The notes beneath the pieces are model-generated. The model saw only the letters and a program-made list of their open reading frames with translations. It was not told where the DNA came from and made no database searches. A stretch of 7,420 nucleotides of DNA from Marinospirillum sp. GTDB taxonomy: Bacteria; Pseudomonadota; Gammaproteobacteria; Pseudomonadales; Halomonadaceae. The stretch covers positions 1 to 7,420 of the forward strand of contig SKIX01000239.1 of NCBI GenBank assembly GCA_007116195.1, written 5' to 3'. Positions 1 through 6,278 of the stretch are shown here, one piece after another (within the stretch, counting starts at the first letter, position 1; every line of letters begins with the position of its first letter). The position numbers were made by a program, and so were the translations under genes.

Positions 1-1019
1 ATGGTCAGCTGGTGGGTCAGGGTGCTCACTTAAAAGCGGGCGAACCCCATGCCGAAGTTTATGCACTGCGTCAAGCCGGTGAGCTGGCTAAGGGTGCCGA
101 CGCCTATGTCACCCTCGAGCCCTGCAGCCATCATGGGCGCACCCCTCCTTGTGCCGAAGCGCTCATTAAAGCTGGAGTAAGGCGGGTTTTTGTTGCTATG
201 CAAGATCCTAACCCACTGGTCTCAGGGCGCGGCGTCGCCTTGCTGGAAGCTGCAGGTATTCCTGTAGTGGCAGGCCTATTGGAAGACCAGGCGCAGGCCT
301 TGAACGCAGGCTTTATTCAAAGAATGCAAACAGGGCGACCTAGGGTGCTGGCCAAGCAGGCCATGAGCTTGGATGGTCGCACAGCGATGGCATCGGGTGA
401 GTCGCAATGGATTACTGGCCCTGAAGCTCGGGCAGATGTGCAGCGCCTGCGCGCTGAAAGCTGTGCAGTGGTTACTGGAATTGCTAGTCTGCTGGCGGAT
501 AATAGCCGCCTTAATGTGCGAGCGCCCGAGTGGGCGGATAACCCAGATTTCACGCAACCCTTGCGGGTAGTGCTAGACTCTCAGCTAAGAACGCCGGCTC
601 AGGCCGCGATTTTTCAGCAGCCAGGTAGTACACTGGTGGTTACCAGTGAAGTGGCACTGGCAAACAACTTACAGCAGCTTCAAGCTTTGCAGGCTGCGGG
701 TGCAGAGGTTACTTGCTTACCCCTGGCCGCCAGCGGAGGCTTAGACTTATCTAAGCTGTTAGATTTATTGGGTCAACGACAGTGCAATCAGTTGCTTGTT
801 GAAGCTGGTGCGCGCTTGACCGGTGCTTTTGTTCAACAGCAACTGGTCGATGAACTCTGGCTTTATATGGCCCCTAAATTTCTTGGTCATCAGGCGTTAG
901 GGCTATTGGAAATGCCAGGACTGAATACTCTGGCTGCCTGCCCACAAATGCAGGTGGTCGATGTGCGTGCCCTGGGTGCTGACTGGCGTTTTCAGTTACG
1001 CCCTGCAGAATCGAATTGA
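1..1019 (+). CDS. ribD: RibD, bifunctional pyrimidine deaminase/reductase (5' truncated by window edge)
   Basis: RibD carries out two successive cytosolic steps of riboflavin synthesis: deamination of the diaminopyrimidinone made by GTP cyclohydrolase II, then NADPH-dependent reduction of the ribosyl side chain. The frame is open from base 3, and GTG at 12 is an internal Val, not the start. By comparison with E. coli RibD (about 367 aa) roughly 34 N-terminal residues are missing. The deaminase zinc site is visible: HAE at bases 48–56 and EPCSHHGRTPPC with its two cysteines at 123–125 and 150–152, spaced as in E. coli (H50, C75, C84). The reductase half begins near base 340 with SLDGRTAMASGESQWITG and includes LLVEAGARLTGAF and VDELWLYMAPKFLG near the C-terminus. 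It is first in the visible operon, 15 nt before ribBA. ribC, which usually separates the two in relatives, is absent. Function is very likely; both domains look intact. Confidence 0.96.
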   Translation, partial: GQLVGQGAHLKAGEPHAEVYALRQAGELAKGADAYVTLEPCSHHGRTPPCAEALIKAGVRRVFVAMQDPNPLVSGRGVALLEAAGIPVVAGLLEDQAQALNAGFIQRMQTGRPRVLAKQAMSLDGRTAMASGESQWITGPEARADVQRLRAESCAVVTGIASLLADNSRLNVRAPEWADNPDFTQPLRVVLDSQLRTPAQAAIFQQPGSTLVVTSEVALANNLQQLQALQAAGAEVTCLPLAASGGLDLSKLLDLLGQRQCNQLLVEAGARLTGAFVQQQLVDELWLYMAPKFLGHQALGLLEMPGLNTLAACPQMQVVDVRALGADWRFQLRPAESN

Positions 1020-1034
1020 ATTCAAGAGAGCATT

Positions 1035-2150
1035 ATGGCTTTAAATACGATTGAAGAAATTATTGAAGACATCCGCCAGGGCAAAATGGTGATCCTGATG
1101 GACGATGAAGATCGCGAAAATGAAGGTGATTTAATCATCGCTTCAGAAAAGGTTCGCCCAGAAGATATCAACTTCATGGCTCGCCATGCTTGCGGTCTGA
1201 TCTGTATGACGATGACCTCGGCACGTTGCAGTCAGTTGGATCTACCGCTCATGGTCGATAGTAATGAAGCCCAGTTTGCCACTAATTTTACCGTTTCGAT
1301 TGAGGCGGCCGAAGGTGTCACCACGGGTATTTCAGCGGCTGATCGTGCCAAAACGGTTCAGGCAGCGATTGCGCGTAATGCACGACCTGAAGATATCGTT
1401 CAGCCTGGCCATATTTTTCCTTTGCGTGCTCAAGCTGGTGGGGTATTGCAAAGGGCTGGGCATACTGAAGCGGGTTGCGACCTGGCTCAGTTAGCTGGCT
1501 TTGAACCCTCATCAGTGATTGTTGAAATTATGAATGCTGATGGCACCATGGCACGTCGGCCTGACTTGGAAAAATTTGCTGAAGAACACGACCTGAAAAT
1601 TGGCACCATTGCTGACTTAATTCACTATCGAGTCATTAACGAAACCACGGTCGAAAAAGGCGAAACCTATAAACTGGACACAGAGCAGGGTGAGTTTCAG
1701 GTTACGGCTTTCCACGATCAAGTACAGGGTGGGACGCATCTGGCCCTGGTAAAGGGGCAGCCTTCACCCGATAAGCCAACGCTGGTGCGTGTGCATCAAA
1801 CTGAGATTTTTCGTGATCTGCTGGAAGCCAAGAACCCTGGCAAACAAAGCTGGAGTCTGAAGCGCTCATTGCAGCGCATCGCCGAAGAAGGTGAGGGCGT
1901 CGTGGTGTTGCTGGATAACCAAGCTGCGCGCCCGAATCTGGAGACTCGCCTTAAGCGCTTTTTAGGCTTGGAGCGTGAAGTAAGAACAGCTAACCAGGAT
2001 GGTGCAGGCACCTACTTAACCATAGGAACGGGTGCGCAAATCTTACGTGAAGTAGGTGTTGGAAAAATGCGCCTGCTGTCCTCTCCGTTAAAATTCGGTG
2101 CGCTTTCCGGCTTTGACTTGGAAATTGTAGAAACTTTAAGCGCTGATTAA
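1035..2150 (+). CDS. ribBA: RibB (DHBP synthase) fused to a degenerate RibA-like domain (RibBX type)
   Basis: The N-terminal half (residues 1–200) is 3,4-dihydroxy-2-butanone-4-phosphate synthase, which makes the four-carbon unit of riboflavin from ribulose 5-phosphate. It has the acidic metal/substrate loop [10 protein letters not shown] (23–32), [15 protein letters not shown] (90–104), [13 protein letters not shown] (124–136), RAGHTEA (140–146) and DGTMARR (169–175). The C-terminal half (about 207–371) aligns with GTP cyclohydrolase II around RVH (252–254) and RIAEEGEG (281–288) but contains no cysteine at all. All three zinc ligands of RibA are gone, as is the catalytic QEGRxIGL segment (DNQAARPNL here). 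This matches the RibBX variant known in Proteobacteria, so automatic annotation as bifunctional RibBA would overstate its activity. The start has AGAGAG just upstream. The stop codon lies inside a small hairpin. The RibB activity is near certain; lack of cyclohydrolase activity is inferred from the missing residues. Confidence 0.95.
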   Translation: MALNTIEEIIEDIRQGKMVILMDDEDRENEGDLIIASEKVRPEDINFMARHACGLICMTMTSARCSQLDLPLMVDSNEAQFATNFTVSIEAAEGVTTGISAADRAKTVQAAIARNARPEDIVQPGHIFPLRAQAGGVLQRAGHTEAGCDLAQLAGFEPSSVIVEIMNADGTMARRPDLEKFAEEHDLKIGTIADLIHYRVINETTVEKGETYKLDTEQGEFQVTAFHDQVQGGTHLALVKGQPSPDKPTLVRVHQTEIFRDLLEAKNPGKQSWSLKRSLQRIAEEGEGVVVLLDNQAARPNLETRLKRFLGLEREVRTANQDGAGTYLTIGTGAQILREVGVGKMRLLSSPLKFGALSGFDLEIVETLSAD

Positions 2151-2167
2151 GGCACAAAACGCCTTAA
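2147..2167 (+). other. Intergenic RNA hairpin overlapping the ribBA stop codon
   Basis: TTAAGGC (2147–2153) and GCCTTAA (2161–2167) form a perfect 7-bp stem with a 7-nt loop, ACAAAAC, and include the TAA stop. No run of T follows, so it is not an intrinsic terminator. It could protect or punctuate the transcript between ribBA and ribH, or be chance. Confidence 0.35.
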
Positions 2168-2201
2168 CTGTTGGCCAAATCAATAGATGAGATAGAAGAT
2201 A

Positions 2202-2678
2202 ATGCAGGACATTACCCAGACTGAAGGACAATTACATGCAGCTCAAGGCCGCTTTGTGCTGGTCGTTGGGCGTTTTAATAACTTTGTTGTGGAAAGCTTA
2301 GTTGCTGGTGCAGTCGATACCCTTAAACGCCACGGCCTAGGTGCTGAGCAGCTAGAGATCGTTCGTGCTCCAGGAGCCTGGGAGCTGCCGTTAGCCGTGA
2401 AACGGGTTTTGAAAACTCGCCAGCCAGCGGCGGTCATTGTACTCGGTGCAGTCATTCGCGGTGGCACGCCGCATTTTGAATATGTTGCTGGTGAATGCAA
2501 CTCAGCCTTGGGTAGCCTGATGATGGAAACTGAAGTACCCATAGCTAACGGTGTGCTGACCGTGAACTCGATTGAGCAAGCGATAGAGCGCTCGGGTACG
2601 AAAATGGGCAACAAGGGTTCTGAGGCGGCTGAAGCGGCGCTGGAAATGGTTAACCTGCTGCAGACTCTGGATAATTGA
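2202..2678 (+). CDS. ribH: RibH, 6,7-dimethyl-8-ribityllumazine synthase
   Basis: Lumazine synthase condenses the RibB product (DHBP) with the RibD-pathway aminopyrimidine to give 6,7-dimethyl-8-ribityllumazine, the substrate of riboflavin synthase. The family usually assembles as pentamers or 60-mer capsids in the cytosol. The 158-residue length is normal. Visible motifs are the substrate-binding loop [12 protein letters not shown] (23–34), [11 protein letters not shown] (55–65), [14 protein letters not shown] (82–95) with the catalytic His at 91, and the phosphate-binding region [11 protein letters not shown] (129–139). The Shine-Dalgarno is weak (AGAAG), suggesting translation helped by ribosomes leaving ribBA 51 nt upstream. 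nusB begins 1 nt after its stop. The riboflavin synthase that normally follows this step in the pathway is not in the window. Confidence 0.97.
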   Translation: MQDITQTEGQLHAAQGRFVLVVGRFNNFVVESLVAGAVDTLKRHGLGAEQLEIVRAPGAWELPLAVKRVLKTRQPAAVIVLGAVIRGGTPHFEYVAGECNSALGSLMMETEVPIANGVLTVNSIEQAIERSGTKMGNKGSEAAEAALEMVNLLQTLDN

Positions 2679-2679
2679 A

Positions 2680-3183
2680 ATGACCTCGCAGAAAAAGCGT
2701 AAGCCTTCTCGCACCGAGCAGCGACGTGCTGCTCGCCAACTGACCTTACAGGCACTTTACCAGTGGCAAATCAGTGGTAATGCCATGCATGAAGTTGAAG
2801 CTCACATACGTGCAGCCTTGCCTGATGATGGGCTGGAAAGTCACGAGGATATTACTGAAGCTCTTAAGGTTGCTGACCTAGCCTATTTTCACGAGCTAGC
2901 GAAAAATATTCCTGTTTGCCAGCAGGATTTAGATGCCGGTTTTGCGCCTTTTTTAGACCGCCGAGTTGAAGACCTGGACCCTATCGAGTTAGCTTTGCTG
3001 CGCTTGGGGAGCTATGAATTAACCCAGCGCCTGGATGTGCCTTACCGTGTGGTTATTAACGAAGCTGTTGAGCTGGCCAAGCGCTTCGGTGGAACGGATA
3101 GCCATAAATACATTAACGGCATTTTAGATAAGCTGGCGCTTAGAGCGCGTGCAGTTGAAGTGCAGGCCAGACGTTCTTCATAG
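2680..3183 (+). CDS. nusB: NusB, transcription antitermination factor
   Basis: NusB pairs with NusE (ribosomal protein S10) and binds the boxA RNA of rRNA leaders, letting RNA polymerase read through termination signals. The protein has the basic N-terminal helix characteristic of the family (RRAARQLTLQALYQWQ, about residues 15–30) and the conserved C-terminal block DVPYRVVINEAVELAKRFGG (119–138) followed by DSHKYINGILDK (140–151). At 167 aa it is longer than E. coli NusB (139 aa), through a Lys/Arg-rich N-terminal extension and a short C-terminal tail. The ATG lies 1 nt after the ribH stop and has no clear Shine-Dalgarno of its own, which points to translational coupling with ribH. ribH–nusB pairing is conserved across gammaproteobacteria. 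Confidence 0.97.
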   Translation: MTSQKKRKPSRTEQRRAARQLTLQALYQWQISGNAMHEVEAHIRAALPDDGLESHEDITEALKVADLAYFHELAKNIPVCQQDLDAGFAPFLDRRVEDLDPIELALLRLGSYELTQRLDVPYRVVINEAVELAKRFGGTDSHKYINGILDKLALRARAVEVQARRSS

Positions 3184-3215
3184 CAGCTTTTGTTAGCCGT
3201 CACTAAGGATTACGA

Positions 3216-4181
3216 ATGGATGAGTTTGCACTAATTCGGCGTTTTTTTACTGGAATAGGCCCGCAGTTACCTGAGGTCATCACCTCAGTCGGGGATGACT
3301 GTGCACTCTTGCAGCTAGCTGCCAATGAGCAACTGGCTTTATCCATAGATACCTCGGTTGTTGGCCGTCACTTTCCTGAAGCTGCTGATCCTTGGGCGAT
3401 TGGCTGGCGCTGTTTAGCGGTTGCTTTATCAGACCTGGCTTCCATGGGTGCCAGGCCTGTCGGCTTTACCTTGGCTATTACGCTACCAGAAGCGGATGAG
3501 GCCTGGCTCAGTGCTTTTAGCCAAGGGCTGGCGGCTCTGGCAAAACAAGCTCAGTGCCCTTTAATCGGTGGGGATACTACACGCGGTCCGCTGACTTTAA
3601 GCGTTCAAGTTCAGGGTGCGGTTCGTCAGGGCAAGCTGTGGAAGCGTTCAGGTGCCCGCCCTGGCCAAGTAATTGCTGTGTTGGGTAAGCTTGGCTGTGC
3701 TGCAGCAGGCTTGCAAAGCATTCAAGAAAACCCTGAGCGTCTGGCTGATCGCCATTCATGGAATAAATTAGAGCAAGCCTACTTATTACCTGTTCCTCTG
3801 TTGCAAGAAGCGCAACGCCTGCTCCAAGGTGCCAATATTAGCGCTGCAATAGATGTTTCCGATGGTCTTTTAGCCGACTTGCAACACCTGCTGGCCGCCT
3901 CAGCCGTGGCAGCTGAACTGGATATGAACCAGTTGCCTTTAGAGCCTGAGCTGTTAACTAAGCTAGGGCGCACCCTGGCTGTTGATGCGGTTCTTCATGG
4001 CGGGGATGACTATGCTTTGCTGCTGACTCTGGATGAGGCTGACTTTCCTTTGGCTCGTAGCCTTTGTCCTGGTTTGAAGCGAATAGGCCGAATTGTTAAA
4101 GGGGCTGGTGTGCGTTCATCTGAGGGTGAAGCCATAGAGCCACGAGGCTACAACCACTTCGATGAACAGGATTCTGCATGA
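3216..4181 (+). CDS. thiL: ThiL, thiamine-monophosphate kinase
   Basis: ThiL uses ATP to phosphorylate thiamine monophosphate to thiamine diphosphate, the active cofactor, in the cytosol. It belongs to the PurM/SelD-type ATP-binding superfamily. The 321-residue length is typical. Metal- and nucleotide-binding motifs are all present: VGDDCA (25–30), SIDT (43–46), ALSDLASMGARP (70–81), LIGGDTTRG (116–124), DVSDGL (213–218) and GGDDYALL (262–269). A clear Shine-Dalgarno (AAGGA, 3205–3209) sits 6 nt before the ATG. The gene follows nusB after 32 nt, and its stop overlaps the pgpA start (ATGA), so the two are probably translationally coupled. No TPP riboswitch is seen before it, consistent with expression from the operon. 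Confidence 0.97.
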   Translation: MDEFALIRRFFTGIGPQLPEVITSVGDDCALLQLAANEQLALSIDTSVVGRHFPEAADPWAIGWRCLAVALSDLASMGARPVGFTLAITLPEADEAWLSAFSQGLAALAKQAQCPLIGGDTTRGPLTLSVQVQGAVRQGKLWKRSGARPGQVIAVLGKLGCAAAGLQSIQENPERLADRHSWNKLEQAYLLPVPLLQEAQRLLQGANISAAIDVSDGLLADLQHLLAASAVAAELDMNQLPLEPELLTKLGRTLAVDAVLHGGDDYALLLTLDEADFPLARSLCPGLKRIGRIVKGAGVRSSEGEAIEPRGYNHFDEQDSA

Positions 4182-4654
4182 ATAAAGCTCCTGCCAGCGT
4201 TTGGAAAAACCCAATCCATTTTTTGGCTTTTGGTTTAGGCAGTGGTGCAGCCCCCTGGGCTCCTGGAACCTTTGGAACTCTTGCTGCAATTCCAATTTAC
4301 TTTTTGCTGGCGACCCTGCCCTTAGGGCTTTATGCCGCTTTAGTCCTTCTGGCCTTTGGGGTCGGTTGCTGGTTGTGTGAAAAAACCTCAGAAGACTTGG
4401 GCGTACATGATCACAGTGGCATTGTTTGGGATGAATTCGTTGGCTACTGGCTAACCATGCTCGCCTTGCCTGTGTCTTTAGGCTGGGCACTAGCAGGGTT
4501 TGTCTTGTTTCGTTTCTTTGACATTATCAAGCCCTGGCCTATTCGCTGGGCTGATCGGCGTGTTGATGGCGGTTTTGGCATTATGATCGATGATGTCTTG
4601 GCAGCGGTTTATGCGGGTGCCCTATTGCACTTAGCCAACTTTCTTTTGAACTGA
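4178..4654 (+). CDS. pgpA: PgpA, phosphatidylglycerophosphatase A
   Basis: PgpA is an inner-membrane phosphatase that removes the phosphate from phosphatidylglycerophosphate, giving phosphatidylglycerol. The 158-residue protein is hydrophobic with about four likely membrane segments (roughly 34–48, 50–67, 91–111 and 139–157). Family signatures are GSGAAPWAPGTFGTL (21–35), the acidic active-site block HDHSGIVWDEFVGYW (77–91), FDIIKPWPIRWAD (114–126) and the terminal GGFGIMIDD (131–139). The start overlaps the thiL stop by 4 nt and has AGGA (4168–4171) at good spacing inside thiL. The thiL–pgpA pair is conserved in gammaproteobacteria, though the two functions are metabolically unrelated. Confidence 0.96.
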   Translation: MNKAPASVWKNPIHFLAFGLGSGAAPWAPGTFGTLAAIPIYFLLATLPLGLYAALVLLAFGVGCWLCEKTSEDLGVHDHSGIVWDEFVGYWLTMLALPVSLGWALAGFVLFRFFDIIKPWPIRWADRRVDGGFGIMIDDVLAAVYAGALLHLANFLLN

Positions 4655-4673
4655 AGTGGAAATAAGTCTAAAC

Positions 4674-4679
4674 AAGGAG
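4674..4679 (+). promoter_or_regulatory. Shine-Dalgarno deciding the start of the DUF945-like gene
   Basis: AAGGAG lies 8 nt before the ATG at 4688 but only 2 nt before an in-frame TTG at 4682. The ATG is therefore the real start, giving MKKRLGVSLLLG as the N-terminus. Confidence 0.75.
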
Positions 4680-4687
4680 TTTTGATT

Positions 4688-5938
4688 ATGAAAAAGCGAT
4701 TAGGCGTTAGCCTTCTTTTAGGGGTTATTGTTTGGGTTGGAGCCAGTGCTTATGTAGGTAAAACCTTTATTAATGAAATGGATGCGGCGCTTGAGCAGGC
4801 GGCAGAAGATCCTCGGGTCAGACTATTAACTCAAGAGCAGGAGCAGGGCTGGCTGCAATCATCCGGTACGCTGACTTGGGCCTACCAGTTAGACCTGGAG
4901 ACTGAGCTACTGATAACCAGCCATTGGCAAGCGGCCCACCGCCCGGCTTGGGTTAGTTTTTCTGGAACGACTGCTCTTTTGGTTAACCAGGATGGAGAGC
5001 CGCAGTTGGATCTATTGGATCATCTGGATTTACAGCCGATTGCTTTTCATGGTCAAGCTGGGTTAAGAAAAATGACCCTGCAGATGCCTTTACAGCCTCT
5101 GGCGGTTGCCGAGGAGCATTATCATATTGAATTCTCGGGCGGTGAGTTGCAGCTGGATTATGCCTATGCTTCAGGTAAGCAGGTGGGTAAATTCACTACT
5201 GACTTGCTGCGCCTCGGTGGTGGGCAGTTTGATCCCTCCAAGCTGGATCTGGAAGGTTTGCAATTAAACTGGTCGCAGCAGGGTGTTTATCCCTGGGTAA
5301 GGGGTGACCTGAGCTTGCAGCTACAGCGGTTATTTTTTTCTGGTGCCCAGGGTGAAGTTAGTTTTGCTCAACCCTGGCTTAAACAAACACTGAACCTGGA
5401 CTCAGAGCACTTTGATCTGAGCTTAGAGCTAACCAGTGGCGAAGTGTCATCTTCCGGAAACGAGCTAGGCCAGCTGGATCTCGCCTTTTCCACCGATCAT
5501 TTCGATGGCCAGGCAATGGCAGATTTAGTCGCTTTTTTCGGGCAGGAAGCTGATTGGCAGGCACTGGATGAAGAAGCCATGCAGCCTGCACTGGATTCGC
5601 TTAATCGTTTGTTGGAAGGTTCGCCGGCTTTGAACCTGGACCAGCTGGATATTACCCTGCTGACCCCTTTTTCGATTAGCCAAAAAGCTCAAGGCAGTGC
5701 TCGCTTTGATGGCCGTCACCTGCCGACTGATTATTTGCACCGGGTGGCTCGTGGTGAAATTAGCGAGGAAGATTTCGCCAAGCGCTTTCGTTTAGAGCTT
5801 TTGTTTGACCAGATCAACCCTGAGCTGCTGATGCTGGTGGGGATTCCACCCTTTATGCTGGATTCAAGTGCCGCCAAGCAAAGCTTGGTTTGGGAAGCGG
5901 GCGAACTGCGTTTGAATGGTGAGCGTTTACCCTTCTAA
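4688..5938 (+). CDS. DUF945/YdgA-like membrane-anchored envelope protein
   Basis: The 416-residue protein starts with two lysines and a single hydrophobic stretch (about residues 5–22), followed by YVGKTFINEMDAALEQA. This is the usual N-terminus of the DUF945 (YdgA) family: an uncleaved signal anchor and then a large periplasmic domain. The remainder is rich in alternating beta-type segments (for example LQLDYAYASGKQVGKF, GDLSLQLQRLFFSGAQG and LDLAFSTDHFDGQAMADLVA) and ends with VWEAGELRLNGERLPF, where repeated L-x-L-N-G-type strands are typical of the family. There are no cysteines and no catalytic motif that I recognise. The biochemical role of the family is not established, and envelope localisation is inferred from the anchor. 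It follows pgpA after 33 nt and is the last gene before the terminator, so it is probably the distal gene of the operon. Family assignment rests on overall pattern, not a search. Confidence 0.72.
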   Translation: MKKRLGVSLLLGVIVWVGASAYVGKTFINEMDAALEQAAEDPRVRLLTQEQEQGWLQSSGTLTWAYQLDLETELLITSHWQAAHRPAWVSFSGTTALLVNQDGEPQLDLLDHLDLQPIAFHGQAGLRKMTLQMPLQPLAVAEEHYHIEFSGGELQLDYAYASGKQVGKFTTDLLRLGGGQFDPSKLDLEGLQLNWSQQGVYPWVRGDLSLQLQRLFFSGAQGEVSFAQPWLKQTLNLDSEHFDLSLELTSGEVSSSGNELGQLDLAFSTDHFDGQAMADLVAFFGQEADWQALDEEAMQPALDSLNRLLEGSPALNLDQLDITLLTPFSISQKAQGSARFDGRHLPTDYLHRVARGEISEEDFAKRFRLELLFDQINPELLMLVGIPPFMLDSSAAKQSLVWEAGELRLNGERLPF

Positions 5939-5945
5939 GTGATAG

Positions 5946-5984
5946 AAAAAAGCCGCCGAGGTTTTAAACTCTGGCGGCTTTTGC
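5946..5984. terminator. Bidirectional intrinsic terminator
   Basis: AAAAGCCGCC (5948–5957) pairs perfectly with GGCGGCTTTT (5973–5982). Three more pairs (GAG 58–60 with CTC 69–71, one bulged T) extend the stem, leaving an 8-nt loop. A-tract and T-tract flank both sides, so it can end the + strand operon 10 nt after the DUF945 stop and also the – strand acidic-protein gene whose stop is at 6001. Confidence 0.9.
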
Positions 5985-6000
5985 ACATTAAGAAGGTTAA

Positions 6001-6207
6001 TCAGTCTTCATCAAAGTCATACTCATCTTCTAGCTGCCTTTTTAGCCGACGCTCCTCAAGTAGAGCTTCTATCATACGGCGTTTGGCAATAGGGGTGCCG
6101 TCCCTGTTGGTCAAGCTGTCTTTGCTGACCACATCCAATTCATAATCATCGTCGTTGACGGCTACATCGTAGTCATCGTCATCGTAAGAGACTTCTTCAC
6201 GACCCAT
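6001..6207 (-). CDS. Small, very acidic protein resembling the PA3496-type family
   Basis: The 68-residue protein has an Asp-rich N-terminal half with a duplicated acidic/tyrosine pattern (SYDDDDYDVAVNDDDYELDV, residues 7–26). A basic helix follows, AKRRMIEALLEERRLKRQLE (41–60), and then an acidic tail DEYDFDED. The C-terminal helix resembles small Pseudomonas proteins annotated as PA3496 family (putative envelope integrity) and also, more loosely, DUF3545. This is from memory of the pattern, not a search. There is no signal peptide or membrane segment, so the envelope label is not supported by the sequence. The reading frame is supported by GGAG (6219–6222) 11 nt upstream, a candidate promoter at 6242–6270 and a terminator just past the stop. 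The opposite-strand open frame here is a Ser-rich shadow. Function unknown. Confidence 0.72.
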   Translation of the reverse strand: MGREEVSYDDDDYDVAVNDDDYELDVVSKDSLTNRDGTPIAKRRMIEALLEERRLKRQLEDEYDFDED

Positions 6208-6241
6208 GGCTTTAGCTGCTCCAGTTATTAACTCTAACAGC

Positions 6242-6270
6242 TATATAGGGCTTTTTTGTCAGCTTGACAA
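6242..6270 (-). promoter_or_regulatory. Candidate sigma70 promoter of the acidic-protein gene
   Basis: Read on the – strand, TTGTCA (6270–6265, 5 of 6 to the -35 consensus) is followed after exactly 17 nt by TATATA (6247–6242, -10-like). The start codon lies about 35 nt further on. The -35 is one arm of a small palindrome (6256–6270), so an operator there is possible. Confidence 0.45.
6256..6270. repeat. Short inverted repeat TTGTCA-GCT-TGACAA
   Basis: Two perfect 6-nt arms flank a 3-nt spacer in the 71-nt gap between the LOV gene stop and the acidic-protein start. It covers the proposed -35 and the spacer side of that promoter. No T-tract follows on the – strand, so it is unlikely to terminate the LOV transcript. 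It may be a protein-binding site or chance. Confidence 0.4.
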
Positions 6271-6278
6271 GATTTTAT

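Noticed and set aside
8..15. Chi-like octamers GCTGGTGG at 8–15, 1434–1441 and 5833–5840
   Set aside because: They fall in coding sequence on the leucine/valine-rich codon pattern; three copies do not show function and the Chi sequence of this organism is unknown.
1016..1034. FMN riboswitch before ribBA
   Set aside because: Only 15 nt separate ribD and ribBA, far too short for an RFN element, and none is seen elsewhere in the window.
2243..2755. A 170-codon open frame on the – strand antisense to ribH and the start of nusB
   Set aside because: It is Ser/Arg/Pro-rich with no recognisable motif and lies wholly against a strongly conserved ribH; it is a shadow of the codon bias.
4116..4490. 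A 124-codon open frame on the – strand antisense to pgpA
   Set aside because: It is rich in His, Gln and Arg with no family pattern and no Shine-Dalgarno; pgpA on the other strand has all family motifs.
5939..6145. A + strand 68-codon open frame after the DUF945-like gene
   Set aside because: It runs through the terminator stem and becomes a Ser-rich string that is the mirror of the acidic-protein gene; GTG start without a Shine-Dalgarno.
6264..6269. Perfect TTGACA -35 hexamer on the + strand
   Set aside because: No -10-like hexamer occurs at 16–18 nt downstream, and the strand leads into the antisense of the LOV gene; it is simply an arm of the palindrome.
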